Below, one piece after another: positions 48,970 through 56,850 of a stretch of 64,000 nt of DNA (its first letter is position 1; every line of letters starts with the position of its first letter). The stretch lies in NCBI GenBank assembly GCA_964443845.1, contig CAYUFA010000003.1, positions 25,454 through 89,453 of the forward strand, written 5' to 3'. The position numbers and the translations under genes were made by a program. The DNA comes from UBA9214 sp964443845 (GTDB lineage Bacteria; Pseudomonadota; Gammaproteobacteria; UBA9214). The notes beneath the pieces were generated by a model, which was given only the letters and a program-made list of their open reading frames with translations, was not told the DNA's origin and searched no databases.

Positions 48970-49926
48970 ATGCGCGGCGTTTTCCTGGATGACAGCACCG
49001 TCGGCACCGGCGACCTGGATCTTTCCGGCCTGCGTGCCACACTCTCCGACTGGCATTTTGCCGGCATGACGCCAGCGGACCGCGTGCGGGAAACCATCCA
49101 CGGGGCGGACGTGGTGATTACCAACAAGCTGGTCCTCGACCATGCCGCGCTGGCAGGGGCACAACGCCTGAAACTGGTCTGCGTGGCGGCCACCGGCACC
49201 GACAACATCGACCTGCAGGTCACGCGCCGGCTCGGGATCACCGTCTGCAACGTGCGCGATTACGCGACTGCCTCGGTCGTGGAGCATGTGTTCATGGTCA
49301 TCCTGGCACTCGGTCACCGGCTGCAGGAACATGTCGAGGCGGTACGCCGCGGTGACTGGACCGCGTCAGCGACCTTCAGCCTGCTCGGGTATCCGTTCGT
49401 CGAACTGGCCGGCAGGACACTCGGCATCATCGGCTACGGCACGCTCGGCAAGGCCGTGGCCGCTATGGCCCGGGCGCTCGGCATGCAGGTGCTGCTCGCG
49501 CAGCGTCCCGGCGGCAGCACGCAGCCCGGGCGCTGCCCGCTGGATGAACTGCTTGCGGAATCCGACATCGTCAGCCTGCATTGCCCGCTGACCGACGCCA
49601 CCCGCCACCTGATCGGCGTGCATGAACTCGGGGCCATGCGCAGCAGTGCATTGCTGATCAATACGGCGCGCGGGGGGCTCGTGGATGAATGCGCACTTGC
49701 GAATGCGCTGGTAAACGGCGGCATCGCCGGTGCCGCGCTCGACGTACTGAGCGAGGAGCCGCCGCGCCCGAACCATCCGCTGCTGGCTGCGGACATTCCG
49801 AACCTGGTCATCACGCCCCATGTCGCCTGGGCGGGGGTCCGTTCCCGCCAGGCACTGGTGGACGGACTGGCCGCCAACATCCGTGCCTATCTCAACGGTA
49901 CGCCGAGCAACGTGGTCGGCACCTGA
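48970..49926 (+). CDS. D-2-hydroxyacid dehydrogenase (glycerate/hydroxypyruvate type)
   Basis: A 318-residue NAD-dependent dehydrogenase. The nucleotide fold has LGIIGYGTLGKAVAAMARALGM, the catalytic Arg is in NTARGGLVDE, Glu in LSEEPPRPNHPLL and His in ITPHVAWAG. The block ATGTDNIDL is typical of HprA-like enzymes, which reduce hydroxypyruvate to glycerate. Other 2-oxoacids remain possible. It starts 11 bases after the chalcone-isomerase-like gene and ends two bases before yggS, so the three look cotranscribed. Confidence 0.88.
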   Translation: MRGVFLDDSTVGTGDLDLSGLRATLSDWHFAGMTPADRVRETIHGADVVITNKLVLDHAALAGAQRLKLVCVAATGTDNIDLQVTRRLGITVCNVRDYATASVVEHVFMVILALGHRLQEHVEAVRRGDWTASATFSLLGYPFVELAGRTLGIIGYGTLGKAVAAMARALGMQVLLAQRPGGSTQPGRCPLDELLAESDIVSLHCPLTDATRHLIGVHELGAMRSSALLINTARGGLVDECALANALVNGGIAGAALDVLSEEPPRPNHPLLAADIPNLVITPHVAWAGVRSRQALVDGLAANIRAYLNGTPSNVVGT

Positions 49927-49928
49927 GC

Positions 49929-50663
49929 ATGACCGGCGAACCGTCACAACCGGCCGCCCGGATCCGGCACAACCTGCGCGAGGTGCACAGGCGCATCGCG
50001 GCCGCCGCCACCGCGAGCGGCCGTGACTCCGGGGCAGTACGCCTGGTCGCGGTCAGCAAGTTCATGCCTGTCGAGGCGCTGGAGTATGCCCTGGCGGCCG
50101 GCCAGTACTGCTTCGGTGAAAACTACCTGCAGGAAGTCCTCCACAAACAGGAGCAATTGCACGACAGCCGTATTGAATGGCATTACATCGGCCACCTGCA
50201 GACCAACAAGGCCAGACAGGCGGCCGGGAAATTCGCCTGGCTGCATACCCTCGACAATCTCAGGCTGGCCGAGCGCATTGCCGCGGCGACGCCCGAATCC
50301 GGGCCGACGCTCAACGTACTGCTGCAGGTGAACGTGGCGGATGATCCCGACAAACACGGCCTGTGTGCCGGCGAGGTCCCCCGTTTTGCAGAAACGCTGC
50401 TGCGGGCGGCACATCCCGGCATCCGGCTGTGCGGACTGATGACCATCGGACGCCTGCAGGCCGCTCCCGGTGAACGCCGCGCCGAATTCGCGGCGCTGCG
50501 CAGGCTGTCGGAACAATGCGGCCGGGAATTCGGACAGCAGTACTTTTCCGAGCTGTCCATGGGAATGAGCGAGGACTTCGAGGCGGCGATCGCGGAAGGC
50601 GCCACCATGGTGCGCATCGGCAGCGCGATCTTCGGAACGCGCCCACCGCCTGCCCGCAGGTGA
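49929..50663 (+). CDS. yggS: PLP homeostasis protein YggS
   Basis: A 244-residue single-domain alanine-racemase-fold protein that binds pyridoxal phosphate and buffers it, without known catalysis. The cofactor lysine is in LVAVSKFMPVEALEYAL. Other blocks are GENYLQE, WHYIGHLQTNKAR, LLQVNVADDPDKHGL, LCGLMTIGR and LSMGMSEDFEAAIAEGATMVRIGSAIFG, all conserved in the family. The ATG at 49929 lies two bases after the previous stop. It is not next to proC or pilT here, which is a common arrangement elsewhere. Confidence 0.96.
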   Translation: MTGEPSQPAARIRHNLREVHRRIAAAATASGRDSGAVRLVAVSKFMPVEALEYALAAGQYCFGENYLQEVLHKQEQLHDSRIEWHYIGHLQTNKARQAAGKFAWLHTLDNLRLAERIAAATPESGPTLNVLLQVNVADDPDKHGLCAGEVPRFAETLLRAAHPGIRLCGLMTIGRLQAAPGERRAEFAALRRLSEQCGREFGQQYFSELSMGMSEDFEAAIAEGATMVRIGSAIFGTRPPPARR

Positions 50664-50709
50664 GGCTATGTCCCTGTTTTCCGCAGAAACCGCCAACCCT
50701 GCAGGACGG

Positions 50710-50738
50710 TTCATCAATCCCGGGCAATCCAGTACAAT
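50710..50738 (+). promoter_or_regulatory. Candidate zapG promoter
   Basis: TTCATC (50710-50715, weak) and TACAAT (50733-50738, 5 of 6) with a 17-base spacer, 41 bases ahead of the ATG at 50780. Confidence 0.4.
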
Positions 50739-50779
50739 GGCCCCCGATCTTTCAGCGTCACCACACTTGAGGTTTCCTG

Positions 50780-51268
50780 ATGTTATCGATTGATGCTCAG
50801 ACATCGCTGTGGGTAGTCGGGATCCTGTGCTTGCTGATCGGCCTGGCCCTGGGCTGGATACTCACGTATGCATTGACCGTACGGAATGGACGCACCCATC
50901 AGCTGCAGGTGGAACTGCACCAGCTGAAGGATCATTTCCGGGACTACCGCGACCAGGTGACGCATCATTTCATGCGGACTTCCGAGCTGGTGCAGGAAAT
51001 GACCCAGAGCTACCGGGCGGTATATGAGCACCTTGCCTCGGGTGCACAGCGGCTGTGCGGAGATCTGGATCACGAGGCCCTGGAAGCGACCCCCGCCAAC
51101 CGGCTGGACAACCCGCCGCTGAACGCGGACGAAGACGGGGTCGAGTACGATGAATATGCCGAATTGTCACGCATCCGCGACGACATCGACGAACTGCTCG
51201 GCGAGGCCCCGCGCATTTCCGATCTCGAGGTGAGCCGCCGGTCCGGCGACAACACGCTGCCTCACTGA
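50780..51268 (+). CDS. zapG: YhcB/ZapG-type envelope and cell-division protein
   Basis: A 162-residue protein with one N-terminal membrane helix (LWVVGILCLLIGLALGWIL) followed by a coiled coil (about 35-95) and an acidic tail. The block HQLKDHFRDYRDQVTHHF...TSELVQEMTQSYRAVYEHLA is the DUF1043 signature. In E. coli the protein links cell elongation, division and envelope synthesis. GAGG lies ahead of the ATG at 50780. Confidence 0.9.
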   Translation: MLSIDAQTSLWVVGILCLLIGLALGWILTYALTVRNGRTHQLQVELHQLKDHFRDYRDQVTHHFMRTSELVQEMTQSYRAVYEHLASGAQRLCGDLDHEALEATPANRLDNPPLNADEDGVEYDEYAELSRIRDDIDELLGEAPRISDLEVSRRSGDNTLPH

Positions 51269-51276
51269 ATACCGGA

Positions 51277-51693
51277 TCAGTCGCCGTACACCGTGGCGAC
51301 AAGCCTGCGCTGCTGTGCCGCGTGCCGGTGCTCCCAGACATAGACGCCCTGCCAGGTACCCAGCATCACGCGGTGGTTACCGACCGGCAGGGTGAGGTCC
51401 GAGTGGGTAAGAACGGTGCGCACGTGGGCGGGCATGTCGTCAGGCCCTTCCTCCACGTGTGCAAACAGGGGATCGCCATCCGGGACATGACGCGCCATGA
51501 AACGCTCGAGGTCCGCCCGCACCGCCGGGTCGGCATTTTCGCACAGCACCAGCGAGGCGCTGGTGTGCTGCAGGAAGAGGTGGCACATCCCGTGGCCGAT
51601 TCCGGCCGTGCCGACAAACGCCTGGACCCGGTCCGTGACAGAGTAGCTGCCACGCCCGCGCGTGGCGATGTCGAGCACCTGCCGGGCGATCAT
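51277..51693 (-). CDS. yjbQ: YjbQ/UPF0047 family protein
   Basis: A 138-residue beta-barrel-like protein of the UPF0047 family. Conserved blocks are GIGHGMCHLFLQHTSASLVLCENADP, HVEEGPDDMPAHVRTVLTHSDLTLPV and LGTWQGVYVWEHRHA; the His and Glu residues probably bind metal. Some members can make thiamine phosphate as a side activity; the true role is unclear. The start at 51691-51693 overlaps the stop of the small gene upstream (ATGA), so the two are coupled. Confidence 0.92.
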   Translation of the reverse strand: MIARQVLDIATRGRGSYSVTDRVQAFVGTAGIGHGMCHLFLQHTSASLVLCENADPAVRADLERFMARHVPDGDPLFAHVEEGPDDMPAHVRTVLTHSDLTLPVGNHRVMLGTWQGVYVWEHRHAAQQRRLVATVYGD

Positions 51694-51929
51694 TTTCTAC
51701 TGCAGCTGCCCCTGTATACCGACATGATGGAGACCAGCTCGTGCAGCACACGGGACCGGTCTGCGGCATTCATCTCTTCCATGCCGGGTACCGCCCGCCC
51801 CACCCGGAGTTCCGCGATCACCTCGGTGACCTTGCGGCAACCCTGCTGACACAGGCGCTCGACACATCGCTCCACCCGTCGCTGGCGCGACAAGGTCGGC
51901 TGTTCGTGTCGTATAACCCGTAATTCCAT
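51690..51929 (-). CDS. Small protein of unknown function
   Basis: A basic 79-residue protein beginning MELRVIRHEQPTLSRQRRVE, with two Cys (RCVERLCQQGC gives three in all) and a helical C terminus MNAADRSRVLHELVSIMSVYR. I do not recognise it. The ATG at 51927-51929 has CCGGAA at good spacing; a GTG at 51978-51980 would add 17 residues but its ribosome-binding site is too close. It overlaps yjbQ by four bases, so it is probably real and cotranscribed. Confidence 0.65.
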   Translation of the reverse strand: MELRVIRHEQPTLSRQRRVERCVERLCQQGCRKVTEVIAELRVGRAVPGMEEMNAADRSRVLHELVSIMSVYRGSCSRK

Positions 51930-52049
51930 AAGGTTTTCCGGATCTTGCGCCCCGGTCACAGTTTCCGTCCGGGAATCCACCTATCCTGAAGTCCGTACCG
52001 GGGGTCAACCATCATACCAGCTCTGCTTCCTGGCAGGTGAGAAATCGAG

Positions 52050-52538
52050 ATGATCCGGCCTGTAACCAGTCCAGTCTGCCTCTGCCTCTGCGCACTGCTG
52101 GCCGGTTGCGCCCTGCCGCACTGGACACGCATCCCCGCCGACCTGGCCGGTCAGCCCGGCATCCCCGCGGCAGACCCGAGATTCGACCAGTTCAGCGCCT
52201 GGATACCGGTCTCGATCGCACCCACGGCCACGGTCGCCGAGGCGATGACCCATGTGGCTCTGGGCAAGGCGCGCCTGGAGGCCGGTCTGCAGCTGTGTGG
52301 AAATATCCTGCAACCGGCCCGGATCGCCGCATCGGCTGGACCCCTGCGTATCGAGCATGAGGCATCCGGCGAGTCTTACTGGTACTACCGCATCAGCCAG
52401 CAGCCGGGATTGCAGGATTGTGCGTCCGTCAGCGAATCCGAGCAGTACCGCTTTCTGCAGGACCACCTGCCGGGCTGGATCCAGGCCACCCCGGCCATGA
52501 ACGGGACCCGGGCGGTTGGTCTGCTCGATACGCACTAG
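52050..52538 (+). CDS. Lipoprotein of unknown function
   Basis: A 162-residue predicted lipoprotein: basic start, hydrophobic core and lipobox LLAGC, with Cys 20 as the lipid anchor. The residue after it is Ala, so sorting to the outer membrane is expected. The mature part has two further Cys (QLCGN, QDCAS) that may pair. I do not recognise the domain. Its last 110 bases overlap the end of the convergent BrkB-type gene, which is unusual. Confidence 0.75.
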   Translation: MIRPVTSPVCLCLCALLAGCALPHWTRIPADLAGQPGIPAADPRFDQFSAWIPVSIAPTATVAEAMTHVALGKARLEAGLQLCGNILQPARIAASAGPLRIEHEASGESYWYYRISQQPGLQDCASVSESEQYRFLQDHLPGWIQATPAMNGTRAVGLLDTH

Positions 52539-53910
52539 TACCGGTCTCATCCTGCGCCGCGGCCGCAACCAGGCTGCCCAGTGTCCGGTCACCGAAACTG
52601 CCCAGCAGTGCGTCGTCCGCTGCCTGTGCCAGCTGCGCGACCACGTCCGTCAGGGCCAGCTGGTGCACGCCGAAGCCAGCATTTTCCCCGGCGTTGCGAA
52701 CCGCTGCCAGCAGGTCGGACAGCATCGTGGTGTCGGCTGCGTGTAACGGCAGGTAGGCGGACCCTTCGTCCTGCTGCAGCGCTCCGAGATATCCGGCTTC
52801 CAGCAGGGTCTGCAGCATCCGGTCCACCGGCTCCTCGGGAACGCCCAGGGCAGCGCACAGCCGGTCCCGGGTCCATGCCGGCCTGTCGTGATAGTGGTGG
52901 TAGGCAACCAGGTACATGATCTGCAGCGCCAGTCGCTCGCGCATCCGGTTACTCAGCACGAACTGCACCGGGTGCAGGGTCATGTACTTCGGATTCTGGA
53001 CAAAATAGGCAATCTGGGAACCCACCAGCAGGATCAGCCAGCTCAGGTACATCCAGATCAGTAACAGTACGAGAATGGCAAAGCTGGAATAGATCGCCGC
53101 GTACTTGGAGGAAGAGACGATGAACGTCGCGAAGCCCCAGCCGGTGATTTTCCAGAGCACCCCGGCCAGTACACCACCGGCCAGGGCCGCGCTGAACTGC
53201 ACGCGGGTATTGGGTATCAGTACATAGATGAGAGTGAAGGCGAGACAGACCAGCAGGTAGGGCAACAGCCGGCCGGCAAGGACCATGAGGCTGCCAAACG
53301 GTTCGATCCCGGCAATCTGCTGGGCCAGCCCGGTATCCAGCATGGCGGCCGTGACACCCACCGCGCTGAACACGAGCACCGGTCCGATCGTGATGACACT
53401 GAGGTAATTGCTGAAGCGCTGTGACAGCGGCCGCATATGGTCGATCTGCCAGATGAAGTTGAACGCCGCCTCGATCTTCTGCACCAGCGCCACCACGGTA
53501 TAGATCAGGAGCGCGAAACCGACCGAACCCAGCATGCCGACCTTCACGTTCTCGACGAACCCGCTGATGGTGTCGGCAACCTGTGCCCCGCTGGGACCGA
53601 GCGGCTCCAGCAGGAAGTTGTACAGGTAGGATTCCAGCTGCTGGTGATACCCGAAGCCCTTGAGCACGGAAAAGCTGACCGCCAGCAACGGCACGAGGGA
53701 CAGCAGCGTGGTGTAGACCAGGCTCATGGCCCGCAGGTTCAGCTGGCCGCCGACCAGTTCCCGCAACAGCATGCAGGCCATGCGCAGGCCGAACACCACG
53801 ATACGCCGGATCGTTCCGAGCTCGCGCAGGTCATCCGCCCAGACGAACGCCTGTAGTCTCTCGAGGGGTACTTGCAGCTGGGTCAGCATGACGGGATTAT
53901 CCGCATTCAC
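52429..53910 (-). CDS. YihY/BrkB-family inner-membrane protein
   Basis: A 493-residue protein. Residues about 40-320 hold six membrane helices of the YihY/BrkB family (LVYTTLLSLVPLLAVSFSVL; VGFALLIYTVVALVQKIEAAFNFIW; FLIPNTRV-like stretch YVLIPNTRVQFSAALAGG). The C-terminal 150 residues are soluble and look like a winged-helix domain (LCAALGVPEEPVDRMLQTLLEAGYLG), a layout known in longer members. The role is not established. The last 35 or so residues overlap the lipoprotein gene on the other strand and look low in complexity, so the true stop may have shifted. Confidence 0.88.
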   Translation of the reverse strand: MNADNPVMLTQLQVPLERLQAFVWADDLRELGTIRRIVVFGLRMACMLLRELVGGQLNLRAMSLVYTTLLSLVPLLAVSFSVLKGFGYHQQLESYLYNFLLEPLGPSGAQVADTISGFVENVKVGMLGSVGFALLIYTVVALVQKIEAAFNFIWQIDHMRPLSQRFSNYLSVITIGPVLVFSAVGVTAAMLDTGLAQQIAGIEPFGSLMVLAGRLLPYLLVCLAFTLIYVLIPNTRVQFSAALAGGVLAGVLWKITGWGFATFIVSSSKYAAIYSSFAILVLLLIWMYLSWLILLVGSQIAYFVQNPKYMTLHPVQFVLSNRMRERLALQIMYLVAYHHYHDRPAWTRDRLCAALGVPEEPVDRMLQTLLEAGYLGALQQDEGSAYLPLHAADTTMLSDLLAAVRNAGENAGFGVHQLALTDVVAQLAQAADDALLGSFGDRTLGSLVAAAAQDETGTSAYRADQPPGSRSWPGWPGSSPAGGPAESGTARIR

Positions 53911-54058
53911 CGGTACCTGCTGACACTACCGCACCAGGCATGCCGGTGCCAGCGGGAACACGCCCGGCAGCGACCGGGAGCGGCGGGAGACCGGTTCTAA
54001 AGACAACGTGCCTGGCGCCGATATTGCCTGGTGTACCCCCTGATCCACAGGCAGGACA

Positions 54059-55537
54059 ATGAGCGAGAACAGCGCTGCAAAACAGCGACTTCTGATCGTC
54101 GACGATTCAAAGGTTATCCGTGTTACCGCGCGCAAGATCCTGCAGAATCACTTCGATACGGTTGAGGCAGTGGATGGCGAAAACGCCTGGGAACTGCTCA
54201 CCGCCGGCCCCGATTTCGCACTGGTCGTCTCTGACCTGACCATGCCGAAGCTGGACGGCTTCGGCCTGCTGGAAAAGATCCGCACATCTCTCGAACCCGG
54301 TATCAACAGCGTGCCGGTCATCATCATTACAGGGGCCAACGACTCGGAGGCAACCATGCAGCGGGCCCGCGCCGCCGGTGCCACCGACTTCATCGGGAAA
54401 CCGTTCGACGCGGTTCACCTGCTCGCCCGTACCCAGGCGCACGCCAGCGCCTACACCACGAACGAGTCCATGCGCAGGCATGCCATGTCACTCGAGGAAC
54501 AGGTGCCGGTGGATGTGCAAACCGGCCTGGCCACTGAATCCGCCTTCATGGAACGGGGCTTCCAGCTGCTGTCCTATGCCATACGCCACAACGACCGGCT
54601 GGCCATGGCTCAGGTCGAGATCGATCAATTCGGCGACCTGTTCCGGAAACATGGCAAAACGATAACCGATCTCGCGCTCGAACACACGGCAGATGCGCTG
54701 CTGGCGGGCATCCGCAAGGAGGACCAGGCGGCTCGCATCGGCACGGCGCGCTTCGCCATCCTGTTCCCGGGAATGGATGCCTCCGGTGCACGCAACCTCG
54801 CCGAGCGTCTGTCCGGGGACATTCGCAGCCGCATCCTGCGGGCCGGAAACCGGCAGGTGCGCAGCACCGTGAGCATCGGGATTGCCGCGCTCACCATCGG
54901 CCGGGACAGCCGGCTGGATACCCTGCTCGACGCCGCCGGCAACGGCCTGCACGCTGCGGTTGCCGCGGGCGGTGACCAGACCGTGGTCCATAACGCCGGG
55001 GATTCCCCGCGGGACACCGGGAGGCATGACGTGCCGGATCACTGGCCGGCACCGGAGACAACCGGCGTACCGGCGGATTCCCGTCCGGCACCGGAACCGG
55101 CCGAGGTCACCGAAATCACGGTACTGACATCGTCCAGCCCGGCATTGCCTGAGCTGGAAGAACTCCTGGAAATCACTGTGGATCCGGTCATGCCGGACGC
55201 CGGCCGGGCCGATGTTGCACCGGGTGACGACTCGCTGACCATACCGGATGAACCGGCACCGGAATACCAGCTGGACGAGGAGATCGTGATCACCTCTCCC
55301 TACGGCATCTTTGAAATGCATCGCGAATCATCCACGACCGACCCGGCGGCCGCGGACGACTCACCGGGACCGGCAGCCACCGCCCCGACCGATCCGGCAG
55401 CCGTGAATGCCGAAGCGGCGGAGGCCGCTGCCCGTGATGCCGCAACCGGGGCAACCGAACCGGTGCCGGGCGAGTTCTCCGCGCCGCCACGCCCCGGCGT
55501 GTTCAGACGAATGGTGCGCCGGTTGTTCGGCACATAG
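54059..55537 (+). CDS. Response regulator with a degenerate GGDEF domain
   Basis: A 492-residue protein. Residues 8-130 are a receiver domain with DDS (acidic pocket), SDLTMPKLDG (phospho-Asp), ITGAN (Thr) and GKPFD (Lys). A diguanylate-cyclase-like domain spans about 155-300, but the active motif GGDEF is replaced by GTARF in ARIGTARFAILFPG, so it should not make cyclic di-GMP. The remaining 190 residues are acidic and Pro/Ala-rich, probably disordered, ending in a basic amphipathic tail (RRMVRRLFGT). It may act as a phosphorylation-controlled binding protein. yajQ follows after a dispersed repeat. Confidence 0.85.
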   Translation: MSENSAAKQRLLIVDDSKVIRVTARKILQNHFDTVEAVDGENAWELLTAGPDFALVVSDLTMPKLDGFGLLEKIRTSLEPGINSVPVIIITGANDSEATMQRARAAGATDFIGKPFDAVHLLARTQAHASAYTTNESMRRHAMSLEEQVPVDVQTGLATESAFMERGFQLLSYAIRHNDRLAMAQVEIDQFGDLFRKHGKTITDLALEHTADALLAGIRKEDQAARIGTARFAILFPGMDASGARNLAERLSGDIRSRILRAGNRQVRSTVSIGIAALTIGRDSRLDTLLDAAGNGLHAAVAAGGDQTVVHNAGDSPRDTGRHDVPDHWPAPETTGVPADSRPAPEPAEVTEITVLTSSSPALPELEELLEITVDPVMPDAGRADVAPGDDSLTIPDEPAPEYQLDEEIVITSPYGIFEMHRESSTTDPAAADDSPGPAATAPTDPAAVNAEAAEAAARDAATGATEPVPGEFSAPPRPGVFRRMVRRLFGT

Positions 55538-55606
55538 CTCCGGATACCTCCCCGGTATACATCGCAACGCCGGTCCCGGTGATCTTGCGTCCGTACCGGT
55601 CTGCTT

Positions 55607-55658
55607 GGAACCTGTCTCATCATTCCGCGTGTGCCGCGCGGGAGCATGAGACAGGCTC
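55607..55658. repeat. Dispersed repeat, family A, inverted pair
   Basis: CCTGTCTCAT (55611-55620) and ATGAGACAGG (55646-55655) are perfect arms; extended to 19 bases the two arms agree at 16 positions. The left half is the same repeat as at 30146 and 34507. This copy is therefore two repeats in opposite orientation, as in composite REP elements. TATAAT at 55659-55664 follows directly and may be the yajQ -10. Confidence 0.65.
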
Positions 55659-55698
55659 TATAATCCGGGAGTTCCGGATACCGGCTGATGATCCACGC

Positions 55699-56181
55699 AT
55701 GCCCTCGTTTGACATTGTTTCCGAAGTCGACCTGCACGCGGTCAGCAACGCGGTGGACCAGGCCAATCGTGAAACCGGCAACCGCTTCGACTTCAAGGGC
55801 ACCGCTTCCGTCATCGAACGCGCCGCGGCGGAACTGACGCTGCGCAGCGCGAGTGAATTCCAGTTGCAGCAGATGCTGGATATCCTGCACAACCGGCTGA
55901 CCCGGCGTGGCGTCGACATTCACGCACTGCAGGCGGGGGAAACCAGCGTGCACGGCAACCGTGCCACGCTCGCGATCACCATCCGCCAGGGAATCGACCA
56001 GGATACGGCGCGCACGCTGATCCACAGGATCAAGGACACCAGGCGCAAGGTGCAGGCCGCAATCCAAGGCGACCGGGTCCGCATCCCGGGCAAGAATCGC
56101 GACGATTTACAGAAAATTATCAGCAGCTTGCGGGAGTCACCCGGCGCACTGCCGCTGCAGTTCATCAATTTCCGCGACTGA
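55699..56181 (+). CDS. yajQ: YajQ-family nucleotide-binding protein
   Basis: A 160-residue protein beginning MPSFDIVSEVDLHAVSNAVDQ, with the RNP-like fold typical of YajQ: NRFDFKGTASVIE, RRGVDIHALQAGETSVHGN and GDRVRIPGKNRDDLQKIISSLR. Some homologues bind cyclic di-GMP and act as effectors in virulence; others bind nucleotides or RNA. The neighbour is a response regulator with an inactive GGDEF domain, which is suggestive but not proof of a link. The ATG at 55699 is the standard start. Confidence 0.95.
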   Translation: MPSFDIVSEVDLHAVSNAVDQANRETGNRFDFKGTASVIERAAAELTLRSASEFQLQQMLDILHNRLTRRGVDIHALQAGETSVHGNRATLAITIRQGIDQDTARTLIHRIKDTRRKVQAAIQGDRVRIPGKNRDDLQKIISSLRESPGALPLQFINFRD

Positions 56182-56221
56182 ACGCAGGCCCGGCGCGCCG
56201 CAGGGAAATGCGGCGCCACTG

Positions 56222-56250
56222 TTCAGACCGGGCGCGAAGTGGACTAGAAT
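56222..56250 (+). promoter_or_regulatory. Candidate fabA-fabB promoter
   Basis: TTCAGA (56222-56227) and TAGAAT (56245-56250) with a 17-base spacer; the -10 is 5 of 6. The leader would be about 30 bases. No clear FabR or FadR palindrome was seen by eye. Confidence 0.6.
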
Positions 56251-56287
56251 AGCGCGACTTTTCTCCATCCGGCAGCAAACCCCGCTC

Positions 56288-56839
56288 ATGACCCAACCAA
56301 CACCGGGCAAGATGATGATTGACCACAGCCAGCAGGACAGCTTCACCAAGGAGGAACTGCTGGATTGCGGCCATGCGCGACTGTTCGGCCCCGGCAATGC
56401 ACAGCTCCCGTTACCACCGATGCTGATGTTTGACCGCATTATGACCATCAACAGGGACGGCGGCGACCACCACAGGGGGCTGATCATCGCCGAGCTCGAC
56501 GTGTTACCGGAGCTGTGGTTCTTTGGTTGTCATTTCGAGGGCGACCCGGTAATGCCGGGCTGTCTCGGGCTGGACGCCATGTGGCAGCTGGTCGGCTTCT
56601 ACCTGGGATGGGCCGGCAGTCCCGGCCGCGGCCGTGCACTGGGTGCCGGCGAGGTGAGATTCTCCGGCCAGGTCACCCCCAGAAACCGGCTCATCACCTA
56701 CCGGATCCATATGAAACGGGTGATCCAGCGCAAACTCAATATGGGCATTGCCGACGGTGTCATGGAAGTCGATGGACGCGAAATCTATTCGGCACACAAT
56801 CTGCGCGTGGGCCTGTTCACCACCACAGACAATTTCTAG
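56288..56839 (+). CDS. fabA: 3-hydroxydecanoyl-ACP dehydratase/isomerase
   Basis: A 183-residue hot-dog enzyme that introduces the cis double bond of unsaturated fatty acids in anaerobic-type synthesis. The catalytic His is in FFGCHFEGDPVMPGCLGLDAMWQ with Asp in the same block. LPPMLMFDRI and NLRVGLFTTT are further signatures. It is slightly longer at the N terminus than E. coli FabA. fabB follows after 11 bases. The pair is the hallmark of the FabA/FabB pathway of gammaproteobacteria. Confidence 0.97.
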   Translation: MTQPTPGKMMIDHSQQDSFTKEELLDCGHARLFGPGNAQLPLPPMLMFDRIMTINRDGGDHHRGLIIAELDVLPELWFFGCHFEGDPVMPGCLGLDAMWQLVGFYLGWAGSPGRGRALGAGEVRFSGQVTPRNRLITYRIHMKRVIQRKLNMGIADGVMEVDGREIYSAHNLRVGLFTTTDNF

Positions 56840-56850
56840 GGTTCCTGTTT

